A stretch of DNA of 5,566 nucleotides from an uncultured Sulfurimonas sp. (GTDB lineage: Bacteria; Campylobacterota; Campylobacteria; Campylobacterales; Sulfurimonadaceae). The stretch's first letter is position 1; each line of letters starts with the position of its first letter. This document shows, in pieces, positions 1 to 4,984 of this stretch. The stretch is taken from contig CALDOC010000408.1 of NCBI GenBank assembly GCA_937914675.1, positions 1 through 5,566 of the forward strand, given 5' to 3'. The notes beneath the pieces are model-generated. The model worked only from the letters and a program-made list of their open reading frames with translations. It was not told where the DNA came from and did not search any database. The translations under genes and the position numbers were made by a program.

Positions 1-230
1 GCAGAAACGATATCTATCATTCTTGCGTGCATACGAATTTCAAATTGCTCACGAGCTTTTTTGTTAACGTGAACTGATTTAAGTACAGTATATTTACGAA
101 TCTTTGTTGGCAAAGGGATTGGTCCACGAATTTGTGCACCTGTACGCTTTACAGCCTCAACGATTGACGCTACAGATCTATCTAATACACGATGATCGTA
201 AGCTTTCAATTTTAAACGAATTTTTTCCAT
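1..230 (-). CDS. rpsJ: 30S ribosomal protein S10, N-terminal 76 residues (partial, runs off left edge)
   Basis: S10 of the small ribosomal subunit; in bacteria it also works as NusE in transcription antitermination. The minus strand from the ATG at 230 reads MEKIRLKLKAYDHRVLDRS, then residues 20-76 including IVEAVKRTGA, RGPIPLPTK and EIRMHARMIDIV. These are hallmark S10 segments and closely resemble the Campylobacter sequence. The family is about 100-105 residues long, so roughly 25 residues are missing beyond the window; the last complete codon is at 3-5. The start is fixed by homology and by an AGAAGGA Shine-Dalgarno at 236-242, five bases before the ATG. In most bacteria rpsJ heads the S10 operon (rplC, rplD and so on), and the -10 box at 298-303 fits that position. 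The identification is certain; the operon content past the edge is inferred. Confidence 0.98.
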   Translation of the reverse strand, partial: MEKIRLKLKAYDHRVLDRSVASIVEAVKRTGAQIRGPIPLPTKIRKYTVLKSVHVNKKAREQFEIRMHARMIDIVS

Positions 231-251
231 GTTTTTCCTTCTAAAGAACTC

Positions 252-268
252 GTCAGATTTAATCTAAC
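252..268 (-). promoter_or_regulatory. Small hairpin in the rpsJ leader
   Basis: The transcribed minus strand reads GTTAGATTAAATCTGAC. It can fold as a 6-bp stem (one G-U pair) around a 5-base loop, and its core AGATT-T-AATCT is a perfect palindrome. It lies about 20 bases upstream of the rpsJ start codon and is not followed by a U-tract, so it is not a terminator. A role in S10-operon feedback is possible in principle, but the stem is weak and this is inference. Confidence 0.35.
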
Positions 269-285
269 TATTTGCCTAACTATTT
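264..285 (-). repeat. Two tandem copies of AAATAGTTAG in the rpsJ leader (12-base period)
   Basis: On the minus strand AAATAGTTAG occurs at 276-285 and again at 264-273, separated by GC, so the period is 12. Both copies lie between the predicted start site and the rpsJ ATG. The downstream copy shares bases with the hairpin at 252-268. It could be a protein-binding or RNA-binding site in the leader, or chance in AT-rich DNA. Confidence 0.5.
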
Positions 286-297
286 TAAGGGTGGCGA

Positions 298-303
298 ATT
301 ATA
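298..303 (-). promoter_or_regulatory. Probable -10 box of the rpsJ (S10 operon) promoter
   Basis: The minus strand carries TGCTATAAT, an extended -10 (TGn plus a perfect TATAAT). It predicts a start near position 291 and a leader of about 60 bases before the rpsJ ATG. No convincing -35 TTGACA is seen, which is usual for sigma-70 promoters in Campylobacterota, where AT-rich upstream sequence takes that role. The start site itself is inferred. Confidence 0.75.
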
Positions 304-365
304 GCAAATTACTTACTCATATTCAATGATTTAGGGCATTAAAAGTGAATTATTTATAAATTTAC

Positions 366-382
366 TTCCTTTTAATAAGGAA
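366..382. repeat. Perfect inverted repeat TTCCTT-N5-AAGGAA, possible operator
   Basis: The six-base arms at 366-371 and 377-382 are exact inverted complements around TTAAT. The repeat ends four bases before the TATAAT at 387-392, so it sits in the -35/spacer zone of the rightward promoter, where a repressor or activator site would be expected. A similar TTCCT/AGGAA pair with a 5-base spacer lies at the luxS promoter (4088-4102). No regulator can be named. Confidence 0.4.
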
Positions 383-386
383 TAGA

Positions 387-392
387 TATAAT
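387..392 (+). promoter_or_regulatory. Probable -10 box for the ATPase-rnhB unit
   Basis: A perfect TATAAT lies 26 bases before the ATG at 419. It predicts a start near 399 and a short leader of about 20 bases that contains the AGGA Shine-Dalgarno at 410-413. No clear -35 is seen. Together with the box at 298-303 it makes this a divergent promoter region. Confidence 0.65.
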
Positions 393-418
393 AGTAAATA
401 TTTAAATTTAGGATTGAC

Positions 419-1486
419 ATGAAAATTTTGCTAGAAGAATTTTATAAAACAGACATTATTGTAGAAAAATATCATGACAGAAAAGTTTTCATAGACGATA
501 ATATTTCCTATCAAATACATGGAATTACTCAGAGTGGAAAATCTAAACTGGTAAAACACTATTTGTTGTCTTTAAAAAAAAGCGCCTATTTATATATTAA
601 CTGTAATGACGTTAGAATCGACATAGAAGAGTTAAACAAAGAATTGAGTCACTTTTGTAATAAAAATAAAATAACTACAGTTGCGTTAGACAATTACAAC
701 CCAAACATTAATCTTATTAATATTTCCCAAGTTATTGTCACTTCACAAGTAAACTATAAAATTGACATGCTACAAACATTGCAACTTTTTCCGCTTGATT
801 ATGAAGAGTTTTTAGCTTATGAGCACAAATATGATTCTAGCGCTTTAAACCATTTCTTTCAACTTGGTGGTTTGCCCATCATGCATACCGTTGCGTCCGA
901 TGAGAGAAATATTTTTTTGCAACAAACTTTGAAATATACTTTAAGTGATATTGAATTTGACATACTTTGCTATTGCGCAAGAATACTATCTCAAAAAGTT
1001 TCTCCCTTTTCCATATATGAACGACTAAAACTTACTCGCAAGATTTCCAAAGATAAACTCTATAAATCTTTTGAGAGCATACTCTCAAAAGGCTATATAT
1101 ACAATTTAGAAAAACTCAACTATCCACAAGCAACTAAAAAAATATTTCTCTGTGACATTGCAATAAAAAGCGCGTTAACCATTGAAAAGAATTTCAGTAA
1201 ACTTTTTGAAAACATGGTTTATCTTGAGCTGTTAAAATCTTCTACGAATTGTTATTATGACGATGGCATAGATTTTTATCTTCCCGAGACGGATGAAATT
1301 GTCTTATGCAAACCATTTACGGACGAAAGATTGCTTTTCAAAAAATTAGAAAGCATTGAAGCGTTTATTTTCACTTACTCAATCAAAAAAGTAACGGCGG
1401 TCACCATGAACAAAGAAGGAAAAATATCTCACCCTTTATCTAAGGTAGAGATGTTACCATTCGACATATGGGCTTTAGGAGATTAA
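419..1486 (+). CDS. Divergent AAA_14/DUF4143-type ATPase with degenerate catalytic motifs
   Basis: A 355-residue protein with the architecture of the AAA_14 plus DUF4143 ATPases, whose cellular role is mostly unknown. Seen: a Walker A motif GITQSGKS at residues 35-42; a Walker B-like strand VALDN at 88-92, where Asn replaces the usual Glu after Asp; a sensor-like strand VIVTSQ at 105-110; the family signature LQLFPLDYEEFLAY at 121-134; and QLGGLPIM at 148-155. The C-terminal DUF4143-like part has LFENMVYLELLK at 262-273 and GIDFYL at 283-288, resembling a PD-(D/E)xK nuclease core. However, the expected ExK reads CK at 297-298. The protein is somewhat short for the family (often about 380-420 residues). 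The start has AGGA at 410-413. The stop abuts the rnhB ATG, so the two are probably co-transcribed. The gene is very AT-rich (14 of 60 bases are G or C at 541-600). It is cytosolic, with no membrane segment or signal peptide. Family assignment is fairly sure; function is unknown. Confidence 0.8.
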   Translation: MKILLEEFYKTDIIVEKYHDRKVFIDDNISYQIHGITQSGKSKLVKHYLLSLKKSAYLYINCNDVRIDIEELNKELSHFCNKNKITTVALDNYNPNINLINISQVIVTSQVNYKIDMLQTLQLFPLDYEEFLAYEHKYDSSALNHFFQLGGLPIMHTVASDERNIFLQQTLKYTLSDIEFDILCYCARILSQKVSPFSIYERLKLTRKISKDKLYKSFESILSKGYIYNLEKLNYPQATKKIFLCDIAIKSALTIEKNFSKLFENMVYLELLKSSTNCYYDDGIDFYLPETDEIVLCKPFTDERLLFKKLESIEAFIFTYSIKKVTAVTMNKEGKISHPLSKVEMLPFDIWALGD

Positions 1487-2038
1487 ATGAATAAGTTATG
1501 TGGCATAGATGAAGCGGGTCGAGGACCAATCGCTGGCGATTTAGTGATCGCGGGCTGTATTTTACATACTCGCGTTGAGGGACTGGATGACTCTAAAAAG
1601 TTATCTCCAAAGAAACGAGATTTATTATTTCAACTCATCGTTCAAAGCGCTGATTATCATGTGGTAAAGTTTTCCGCCAAAGAGATAGACAAGCATGGAG
1701 TATCTGCTTGTTTGAAAAAAGGTCTTTTAGAGATAATGCAAAACATGCCAACGGATAATTTTTTATTTGATGGTAACTGTAAGTATGGCATAGATGGATT
1801 GGAAACCATGATACAGGCTGATGGCAAGATTGCAGAAGTGAGTGCCGCGTCAATAATCGCTAAAGTGACTCATGACGTAGATATTATAAAAGAGTCAAAA
1901 AAGTATCCTGAGTATCAGTTTGAAAAACATAAAGGCTATGGAACCAAACTTCATATCGAAATGATTAAGAAGCATGGCTATTGCGATATTCACAGACGCA
2001 GCTACAAGCTCAAAGCTTTAGAACCAACTCTCTTCTAA
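1487..2038 (+). CDS. rnhB: Ribonuclease HII
   Basis: Cuts the RNA strand of RNA-DNA hybrids and starts ribonucleotide excision by nicking 5' of single ribonucleotides in DNA; cytosolic and metal dependent. The four acidic residues of the RNase HII active site are visible: D8 and E9 in CGIDEAGRG, D95 in FDGN, and D112 in QADGK. Also present are the GRG substrate-recognition motif (11-13), DDSKKLS (34-40), AEVSAASIIAKV (116-127) and the conserved KGYGT (149-153) followed by HRRSY (169-173). At 183 residues it is a compact, complete family member. The ATG directly follows the TAA of the ATPase gene, and its Shine-Dalgarno AGGAG (1478-1482) lies inside that gene, which suggests translational coupling. 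Its stop codon overlaps the stop of the convergent mnmD-like gene by four bases. Confidence 0.97.
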   Translation: MNKLCGIDEAGRGPIAGDLVIAGCILHTRVEGLDDSKKLSPKKRDLLFQLIVQSADYHVVKFSAKEIDKHGVSACLKKGLLEIMQNMPTDNFLFDGNCKYGIDGLETMIQADGKIAEVSAASIIAKVTHDVDIIKESKKYPEYQFEKHKGYGTKLHIEMIKKHGYCDIHRRSYKLKALEPTLF

Positions 2039-2781
2039 TCTCTCAAAGATTTAGCATTTGGATTGCAACTAATTTTATGTTTCATATCTACTTCTTTAAG
2101 TTCATCAAGTTTTGAGCGAGACGCAATAGTCGCTGTTCTATGGTTTTTTCCAACATTGAGATATACATTGAAGCCATTCTCATATAGAGCCAATCTAGTC
2201 GCGAGAGAAATTGAATAGGTAGTTAAAACTCCATTCTCTTTTATAGCGTTTTTTATGTCTGAAAAATACTCTTTTGTCCAAAGTATGGGATTTGTACTTG
2301 GCGAAAACGCGTCTTGATACACTATGTCAAATTTATTTTCAAATCTTTTTACATACTCTCTAGCGTCGCCTAGAAACACTTCTACGTAAATAGAATCCTC
2401 TTTGTAAATTCCATCTTTACTGATGGCTTCAATAATGGGTCTTAGCGATTCAAACTCTTTAGGATAAGTGAAATCCATTAGCGACTGAACCAACGTTTTA
2501 TCCAACTCAGGAGAATATATATTTAATTTTGATTTTAAGTTGTTATTTCTATAATAAAAGATAGTTCCCAAAGCGTTAAAACCCAAACCATAGCATATGT
2601 CTAAGATATTAATTTCATCTTGATTTTTTTTTAATCCCAACGATGGGTTGACATGCTTTACCAACGACTCATGAAGAGCCCCGTCTTTTGTGGAGTGATA
2701 ATGCTCCTTGTATTCGTTGGAATAAGCGGTATAAGAACCATCTTCACTTAATATCATTTCATGAAATTCGTCGTTAAACAT
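2035..2781 (-). CDS. mnmD: MnmD-type tRNA (5-methylaminomethyl-2-thiouridine) methyltransferase, stand-alone
   Basis: Predicted SAM-dependent enzyme that methylates the 5-aminomethyl group of wobble uridine-34 in tRNA, the last step of mnm5(s2)U synthesis. In E. coli this is the N-terminal domain of bifunctional MnmC. Seen in 248 residues: an N-terminal substrate-side block with YSNEYKEHYHS (20-30) and GALHES (34-39); SAM motif I ILDICYGLGFNAL (59-71); GDA (138-140); the diagnostic DAFSPSTNPILW (157-168), matching the D-G-F-A-P-x-K-N-P-x-M-W signature of MnmC; and GKNHRTATIAS (211-221) near the end. No C-terminal FAD oxidoreductase (MnmC2) domain is present, so the cmnm5U-to-nm5U step would need another protein or a direct nm5U route. 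The ATG overlaps the upstream stop by one base (TAATG), implying translational coupling. It is the last gene of the luxS operon. Confidence 0.88.
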   Translation of the reverse strand: MFNDEFHEMILSEDGSYTAYSNEYKEHYHSTKDGALHESLVKHVNPSLGLKKNQDEINILDICYGLGFNALGTIFYYRNNNLKSKLNIYSPELDKTLVQSLMDFTYPKEFESLRPIIEAISKDGIYKEDSIYVEVFLGDAREYVKRFENKFDIVYQDAFSPSTNPILWTKEYFSDIKNAIKENGVLTTYSISLATRLALYENGFNVYLNVGKNHRTATIASRSKLDELKEVDMKHKISCNPNAKSLRD

Positions 2782-3263
2782 TAAAGCCCATTACCCCACA
2801 TATGCAACTTTTTCGCCACAACCAAATCATAATCCGAAAGGACGTCTATGTAGTTTGAGGAACGAAATTCCAACTTTTCCAATCGTTCTTTGAGCTCTTC
2901 AATATCCATCGTGCTCCTCTCTTGCATGACAACTATATTTGCGTTATTTGCGAGAGTTGTGTAAGCGATTTTTAAAAGCGTCTTTGGATTATCATGAAGA
3001 TGTAAAATATTTTTAAATATAACGGCGTCATGCTCTCTGGGTAAAGCTCTAAATGGAGTGTTCATGTTATTAATATACTGTATTTTCTCTGTTTGCGCGT
3101 CTTCTAGCGCCTCATGACAATAACAGACAAGGTGAAGTTCGCCATCAAACTTTTTTACCAACTCTCGTAAAGCGCTTGTAATTTGATCTTCTTTATCTGT
3201 TATAACCATGTAACGATTCCCAGGTTTTGGATTAAAGAGTTCTAAAAACTGTTTTAAATCCAT
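2781..3263 (-). CDS. Methyltransferase-like protein lacking a SAM-binding glycine loop, function unknown
   Basis: A 160-residue cytosolic protein that I do not recognise by name. The strand pattern fits a class I methyltransferase fold: RYMVITD (17-23), ELHLVCY (42-48), HDAVIFKNILHLHDNP (78-93) and ANIVVMQ (108-114). The third segment is the kind of D-x-V-x-x-x-x-x-L-H-H-x-x-x-P stretch seen in SAM methyltransferases. However, the first strand is followed by KEDQ rather than a G-x-G-x-G loop, so cofactor binding is doubtful. A charged, probably helical stretch (DIEELKERLEKLEF, 120-133) follows, and the tail is KKLHMWGNGL. The start is supported by TAAGG at 3271-3275, which overlaps the stop of the upstream gene. 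The last base of its stop codon region is shared with the mnmD ATG. The position suggests a partner or regulatory subunit for the downstream methyltransferase (inference); it could equally be an independent enzyme. Confidence 0.7.
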   Translation of the reverse strand: MDLKQFLELFNPKPGNRYMVITDKEDQITSALRELVKKFDGELHLVCYCHEALEDAQTEKIQYINNMNTPFRALPREHDAVIFKNILHLHDNPKTLLKIAYTTLANNANIVVMQERSTMDIEELKERLEKLEFRSSNYIDVLSDYDLVVAKKLHMWGNGL

Positions 3264-3272
3264 GCTAAAACC

Positions 3273-3575
3273 TTAGTAAGCTAAATCATGAAGCTCACGA
3301 AATAAATAAGCTTCAACTATGTCATCGATGGTTCTTTGAGTATGAGCCACTAAAACCATCATATTCATGTTAAAAAAGTCCATAACGCTTTCTCCGTCGT
3401 TTGTCACCACCACGCACTCGGACCATTTTTCAAAGCCGTCAAATTTTTCATTATGAAGAATTTCTACGACTTCGCCCTCTTCCACAAGAAGTTGCGCCCA
3501 TATTTTTGCATTGGCGACTGTCGTGAGTTGCGCTTCATGAACGTCATCGGAGTCCATTGGCAATAAAATCAACAC
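3273..3575 (-). CDS. Small protein, possibly NifX/FeMo-cofactor-biosynthesis-like fold, GTG start
   Basis: 100 residues, acidic, without signal peptide or membrane segment. The layout resembles the small NifX/NafY (dinitrogenase iron-molybdenum cofactor) domain: an opening strand MLILLPMDSD (1-10), a helical region to about 32, a strand VVEIL (36-40), a strand CVVVTND (54-60), a helix, a strand MMVLVAHT (72-79) and a last helix TIDDIVEAYLFRELHDL (82-98). No cysteine or histidine cluster for a metal centre is obvious. The start is GTG at 3573-3575, one base after the luxS stop, with no good Shine-Dalgarno, so translation probably depends on coupling to luxS. The next ATG (codon 7) would cut off the first strand and is less likely. 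No nitrogen-fixation genes are nearby. The fold assignment is tentative; that it is a real gene is well supported by its packing in the operon. Confidence 0.72.
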   Translation of the reverse strand: MLILLPMDSDDVHEAQLTTVANAKIWAQLLVEEGEVVEILHNEKFDGFEKWSECVVVTNDGESVMDFFNMNMMVLVAHTQRTIDDIVEAYLFRELHDLAY

Positions 3576-3576
3576 T

Positions 3577-4080
3577 TTAATCTACTTTGGATAAATCAAG
3601 AGCAAGCGAATCATTATCCATAACGCCAATGTCTTTATTTAAAATATTTAACGCTATCTCTTTAGCTTCGTCAAGCGAATGCATCTTATACGTTCCGCAC
3701 TGATAAATGTTTAACTCCGGTATGTCTTTTTGCTCTTTAACTCCTAACACGTCTTTCATGGAAGCTTCCCACGCTTTGGCGACTCTCTCTTCGGATGGAG
3801 CTCCAAGCAGACTCATGTAAAAACCAGTGCGACATCCCATAGGTGAAATGTCAATTATCTCCGTATCTTTAGAGTTTAAATGATCTCTCATAAAACCGGC
3901 AAATAAATGCTCAAGAGTGTGAATGCCTTTTTCTGAAAGAATATCTTCATTTGGTCTAACAAAACGCAAATCAAAAACTGTAACATCGTCTCCACTTGGA
4001 CTTTTCATGCTCTTCGCTTTACGAACGGCTGGCGCTGGCATAATCGTGTGATCTACTGTAAATGAGTCTAATAATGGCAT
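3577..4080 (-). CDS. luxS: S-ribosylhomocysteine lyase LuxS (autoinducer-2 synthesis)
   Basis: Cleaves S-ribosylhomocysteine to homocysteine and DPD, the precursor of autoinducer-2. It thus recycles the S-adenosylhomocysteine made by methyltransferases after Pfs/MTA-SAH nucleosidase action; cytosolic, Fe(II) or Zn dependent. Diagnostic residues are all present in 167 residues: H11 in FTVDHT; the metal-binding HTLEH at 54-58 (H54, E57, H58); the catalytic-type C83 in SPMGCRTGFYMSL; and the third metal ligand C128 in NIYQCGTYKMHSL. The length is normal. The ATG has AAGGAAA about 8-10 bases upstream and a -10 box at 4102-4107. It is the first gene of a four-gene minus-strand operon. The pfs nucleosidase needed for the full pathway is not in the window. 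Confidence 0.98.
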   Translation of the reverse strand: MPLLDSFTVDHTIMPAPAVRKAKSMKSPSGDDVTVFDLRFVRPNEDILSEKGIHTLEHLFAGFMRDHLNSKDTEIIDISPMGCRTGFYMSLLGAPSEERVAKAWEASMKDVLGVKEQKDIPELNIYQCGTYKMHSLDEAKEIALNILNKDIGVMDNDSLALDLSKVD

Positions 4081-4087
4081 AAACTAT

Positions 4088-4102
4088 TTCCTTTTTTAGG
4101 AA
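4088..4102. repeat. Inverted repeat TTCCT-N5-AGGAA at the luxS transcription start
   Basis: Five-base perfect arms at 4088-4092 and 4098-4102 surround a T5 (plus strand) centre. One arm contributes to the luxS Shine-Dalgarno region and the other touches the -10 box. The predicted transcription start falls in the middle, so it would act as a DNA site rather than an RNA hairpin. It resembles the inverted repeat at 366-382. It is short enough to be chance. Confidence 0.3.
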
Positions 4103-4107
4103 TTGTA
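4102..4107 (-). promoter_or_regulatory. Probable -10 box of the luxS operon promoter
   Basis: The minus strand has TACAAT 21 bases before the luxS ATG, which predicts a start near 4095 and a leader of only about 15 bases holding the Shine-Dalgarno. Upstream lie an A-tract (nine A on the minus strand, 4135-4143) and other AT-rich sequence, as is common at Campylobacterota sigma-70 promoters. The 61-base gap (4081-4141) is the only sizeable gap on the minus strand between the Memo-like gene and luxS, which supports a separate promoter here. Confidence 0.6.
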
Positions 4108-4141
4108 TCGCATTTTGCATTTATATTTCTGAAATTTTTTT

Positions 4142-4936
4142 TTAACTCATATCCGTAAAACATGCGCTTACGTATCCAACAACCCTATCCGTGTCGTCGC
4201 TGGCGTCCGCGCTTGTTCTATAGTCCAATATATTTGAATGAAGTCTTAATTTTATCGCGCTTTTAATCATCGCCTCAACTCCGATGAAGCCGCAAGCCTC
4301 ACATCCATTGCCAAGAGTGTTGGTATCCAAATTCTCTATCGCGTTTAAACATAGGTTGTCAAGTCCATGCGCGTAATCAATGTTGTAAAAGTGGCTTAAA
4401 TCCGTGCTTATTACTACTCCGCAATCCTCATTTTGAAGCGTAAAATCTATAATGTCTGACAGCAGGTCTGACGACGCGTTTGAATATATCAGTTCGACTA
4501 TCTTTACGTCTTCGAGATAGTATTTTAAAAATGGAAACTGCACCTCAGTGCTATGCTCCCTATGAGCGTCTTTGATAAATCTCAAAGCGAATCTCTTTTT
4601 CAAATCATTCTGAATATTCTTGGCTCCTTGAATCTCTCCAAATGGCGTTTCATAGCTTTCATAATCACCAAGACTCACTCCGTCAAAAGCCATGCGGTGT
4701 GAAGGCCCTATGACTAAAATATTTTTTACTTTGGAATTTTGCAAAATCCTATATGCCACGTTCGCGGTGTATCCAGAATATATATATCCCGCATGTGGGA
4801 CGATTACGGCTCGTGAAGCCATTTTTGGCAAGCTCAAGCTTTCATCATACACTTTGCTAAAATGTTCAAAATATCGTTCGATTTCTATAGCCCTCGCTGG
4901 ATAAAAAGTACCAGCCACGCTTGTTTCTCTTTTCAT
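4142..4936 (-). CDS. amrB: AmmeMemoRadiSam system protein B (Memo-like, LigB-fold metalloprotein)
   Basis: Memo family protein, related in fold to class III extradiol (LigB-type) dioxygenases; human MEMO1 is the best-studied member. The bacterial reaction is not established to my knowledge. I place the start at the ATG 4934-4936 (264 residues): it follows CAAGGAG at 4944-4950 with a 7-base spacer and gives the family-typical beginning MKRETSVAGTFYPA. An ATG at 4975 would add 13 residues but lacks a Shine-Dalgarno and lies in a hairpin loop. Visible motifs, numbered from 4936: VPHAGYIYSG with H48, GPSHR with H80, REHSTEVQFPFL with E127, H128 and E131, STDLSHF with D179 and H182, and EACGFIG with C215. 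H48, H80 and C215 match the metal ligands H49, H81 and C244 of human MEMO1 by my recall. The protein is cytosolic. It follows the AMMECR1-domain gene in the same direction, 47 bases apart. The gene symbol follows the amrA/amrB/amrS naming used for this system. Confidence 0.93.
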   Translation of the reverse strand: MKRETSVAGTFYPARAIEIERYFEHFSKVYDESLSLPKMASRAVIVPHAGYIYSGYTANVAYRILQNSKVKNILVIGPSHRMAFDGVSLGDYESYETPFGEIQGAKNIQNDLKKRFALRFIKDAHREHSTEVQFPFLKYYLEDVKIVELIYSNASSDLLSDIIDFTLQNEDCGVVISTDLSHFYNIDYAHGLDNLCLNAIENLDTNTLGNGCEACGFIGVEAMIKSAIKLRLHSNILDYRTSADASDDTDRVVGYVSACFTDMS

Positions 4937-4943
4937 TACCAAA

Positions 4944-4950
4944 CTCCTTG
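4944..4950 (-). promoter_or_regulatory. Shine-Dalgarno that fixes the amrB start at 4936
   Basis: CAAGGAG on the minus strand lies 7 bases before the ATG at 4934-4936, near-ideal spacing. The longer reading from 4975 has GTTGTAGAGCGCTTC before it, with no purine-rich site at the right place. The Memo family start motif (S-V-A-G-x-F-Y-P) also begins just after 4936. Confidence 0.8.
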
Positions 4951-4957
4951 TATGGTT

Positions 4958-4984
4958 GAACGCTTCTTTTAACATGAAGCGCTC
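4958..4984 (-). promoter_or_regulatory. Intercistronic hairpin between amrA and amrB
   Basis: On the minus strand GAGCGCTTC (4976-4984) pairs with GAAGCGTTC (4958-4966) across a 9-base loop: nine pairs, one of them G-U. The stem begins within the last base of the amrA stop codon and ends eight bases before the amrB Shine-Dalgarno. No U-tract follows, so it is not a Rho-independent terminator. It may slow decay of the upstream message, act as a processing site, or tune amrB translation; this is inference. Confidence 0.55.

Noticed and set aside
231..418. Small gene or RNA in the divergent region
   Set aside because: The only open frames are very short and unsupported; the visible content is two -10 boxes, short repeats and leader sequence.
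1635..1853. Open frame of 72 codons on the minus strand inside rnhB
   Set aside because: Antisense to a certain gene, no ribosome-binding context, and no recognisable protein features.
2037..2051. Five-base inverted repeat AATCT-N5-AGATT just after the rnhB stop, as a possible terminator
   Set aside because: Weak AT-rich stem without a U-tract, and it is coding sequence of the convergent mnmD-like gene.
3555..3557. ATG at codon 7 as the start of the NifX-like gene in place of GTG
   Set aside because: It would remove the first hydrophobic strand, which looks like part of the fold, and it has no better ribosome-binding site.
4125..4143. ATTTC-T-GAAAT followed by a run of T on the plus strand, looking like a terminator
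   Set aside because: The stem would have to close a one-base loop, and no plus-strand gene ends there. On the minus strand, where the genes run, there is an A-tract instead.
4692..4904. Open frame of 70 codons on the plus strand inside amrB
   Set aside because: A shadow of the Memo-like gene, whose conserved PHAGY and GPSH motifs lie in this stretch.
4937..4975. Thirteen extra N-terminal residues of the Memo-like protein from the ATG at 4975
   Set aside because: No Shine-Dalgarno, not matching the family N-terminus, and the sequence is better explained as a hairpin and ribosome-binding region.
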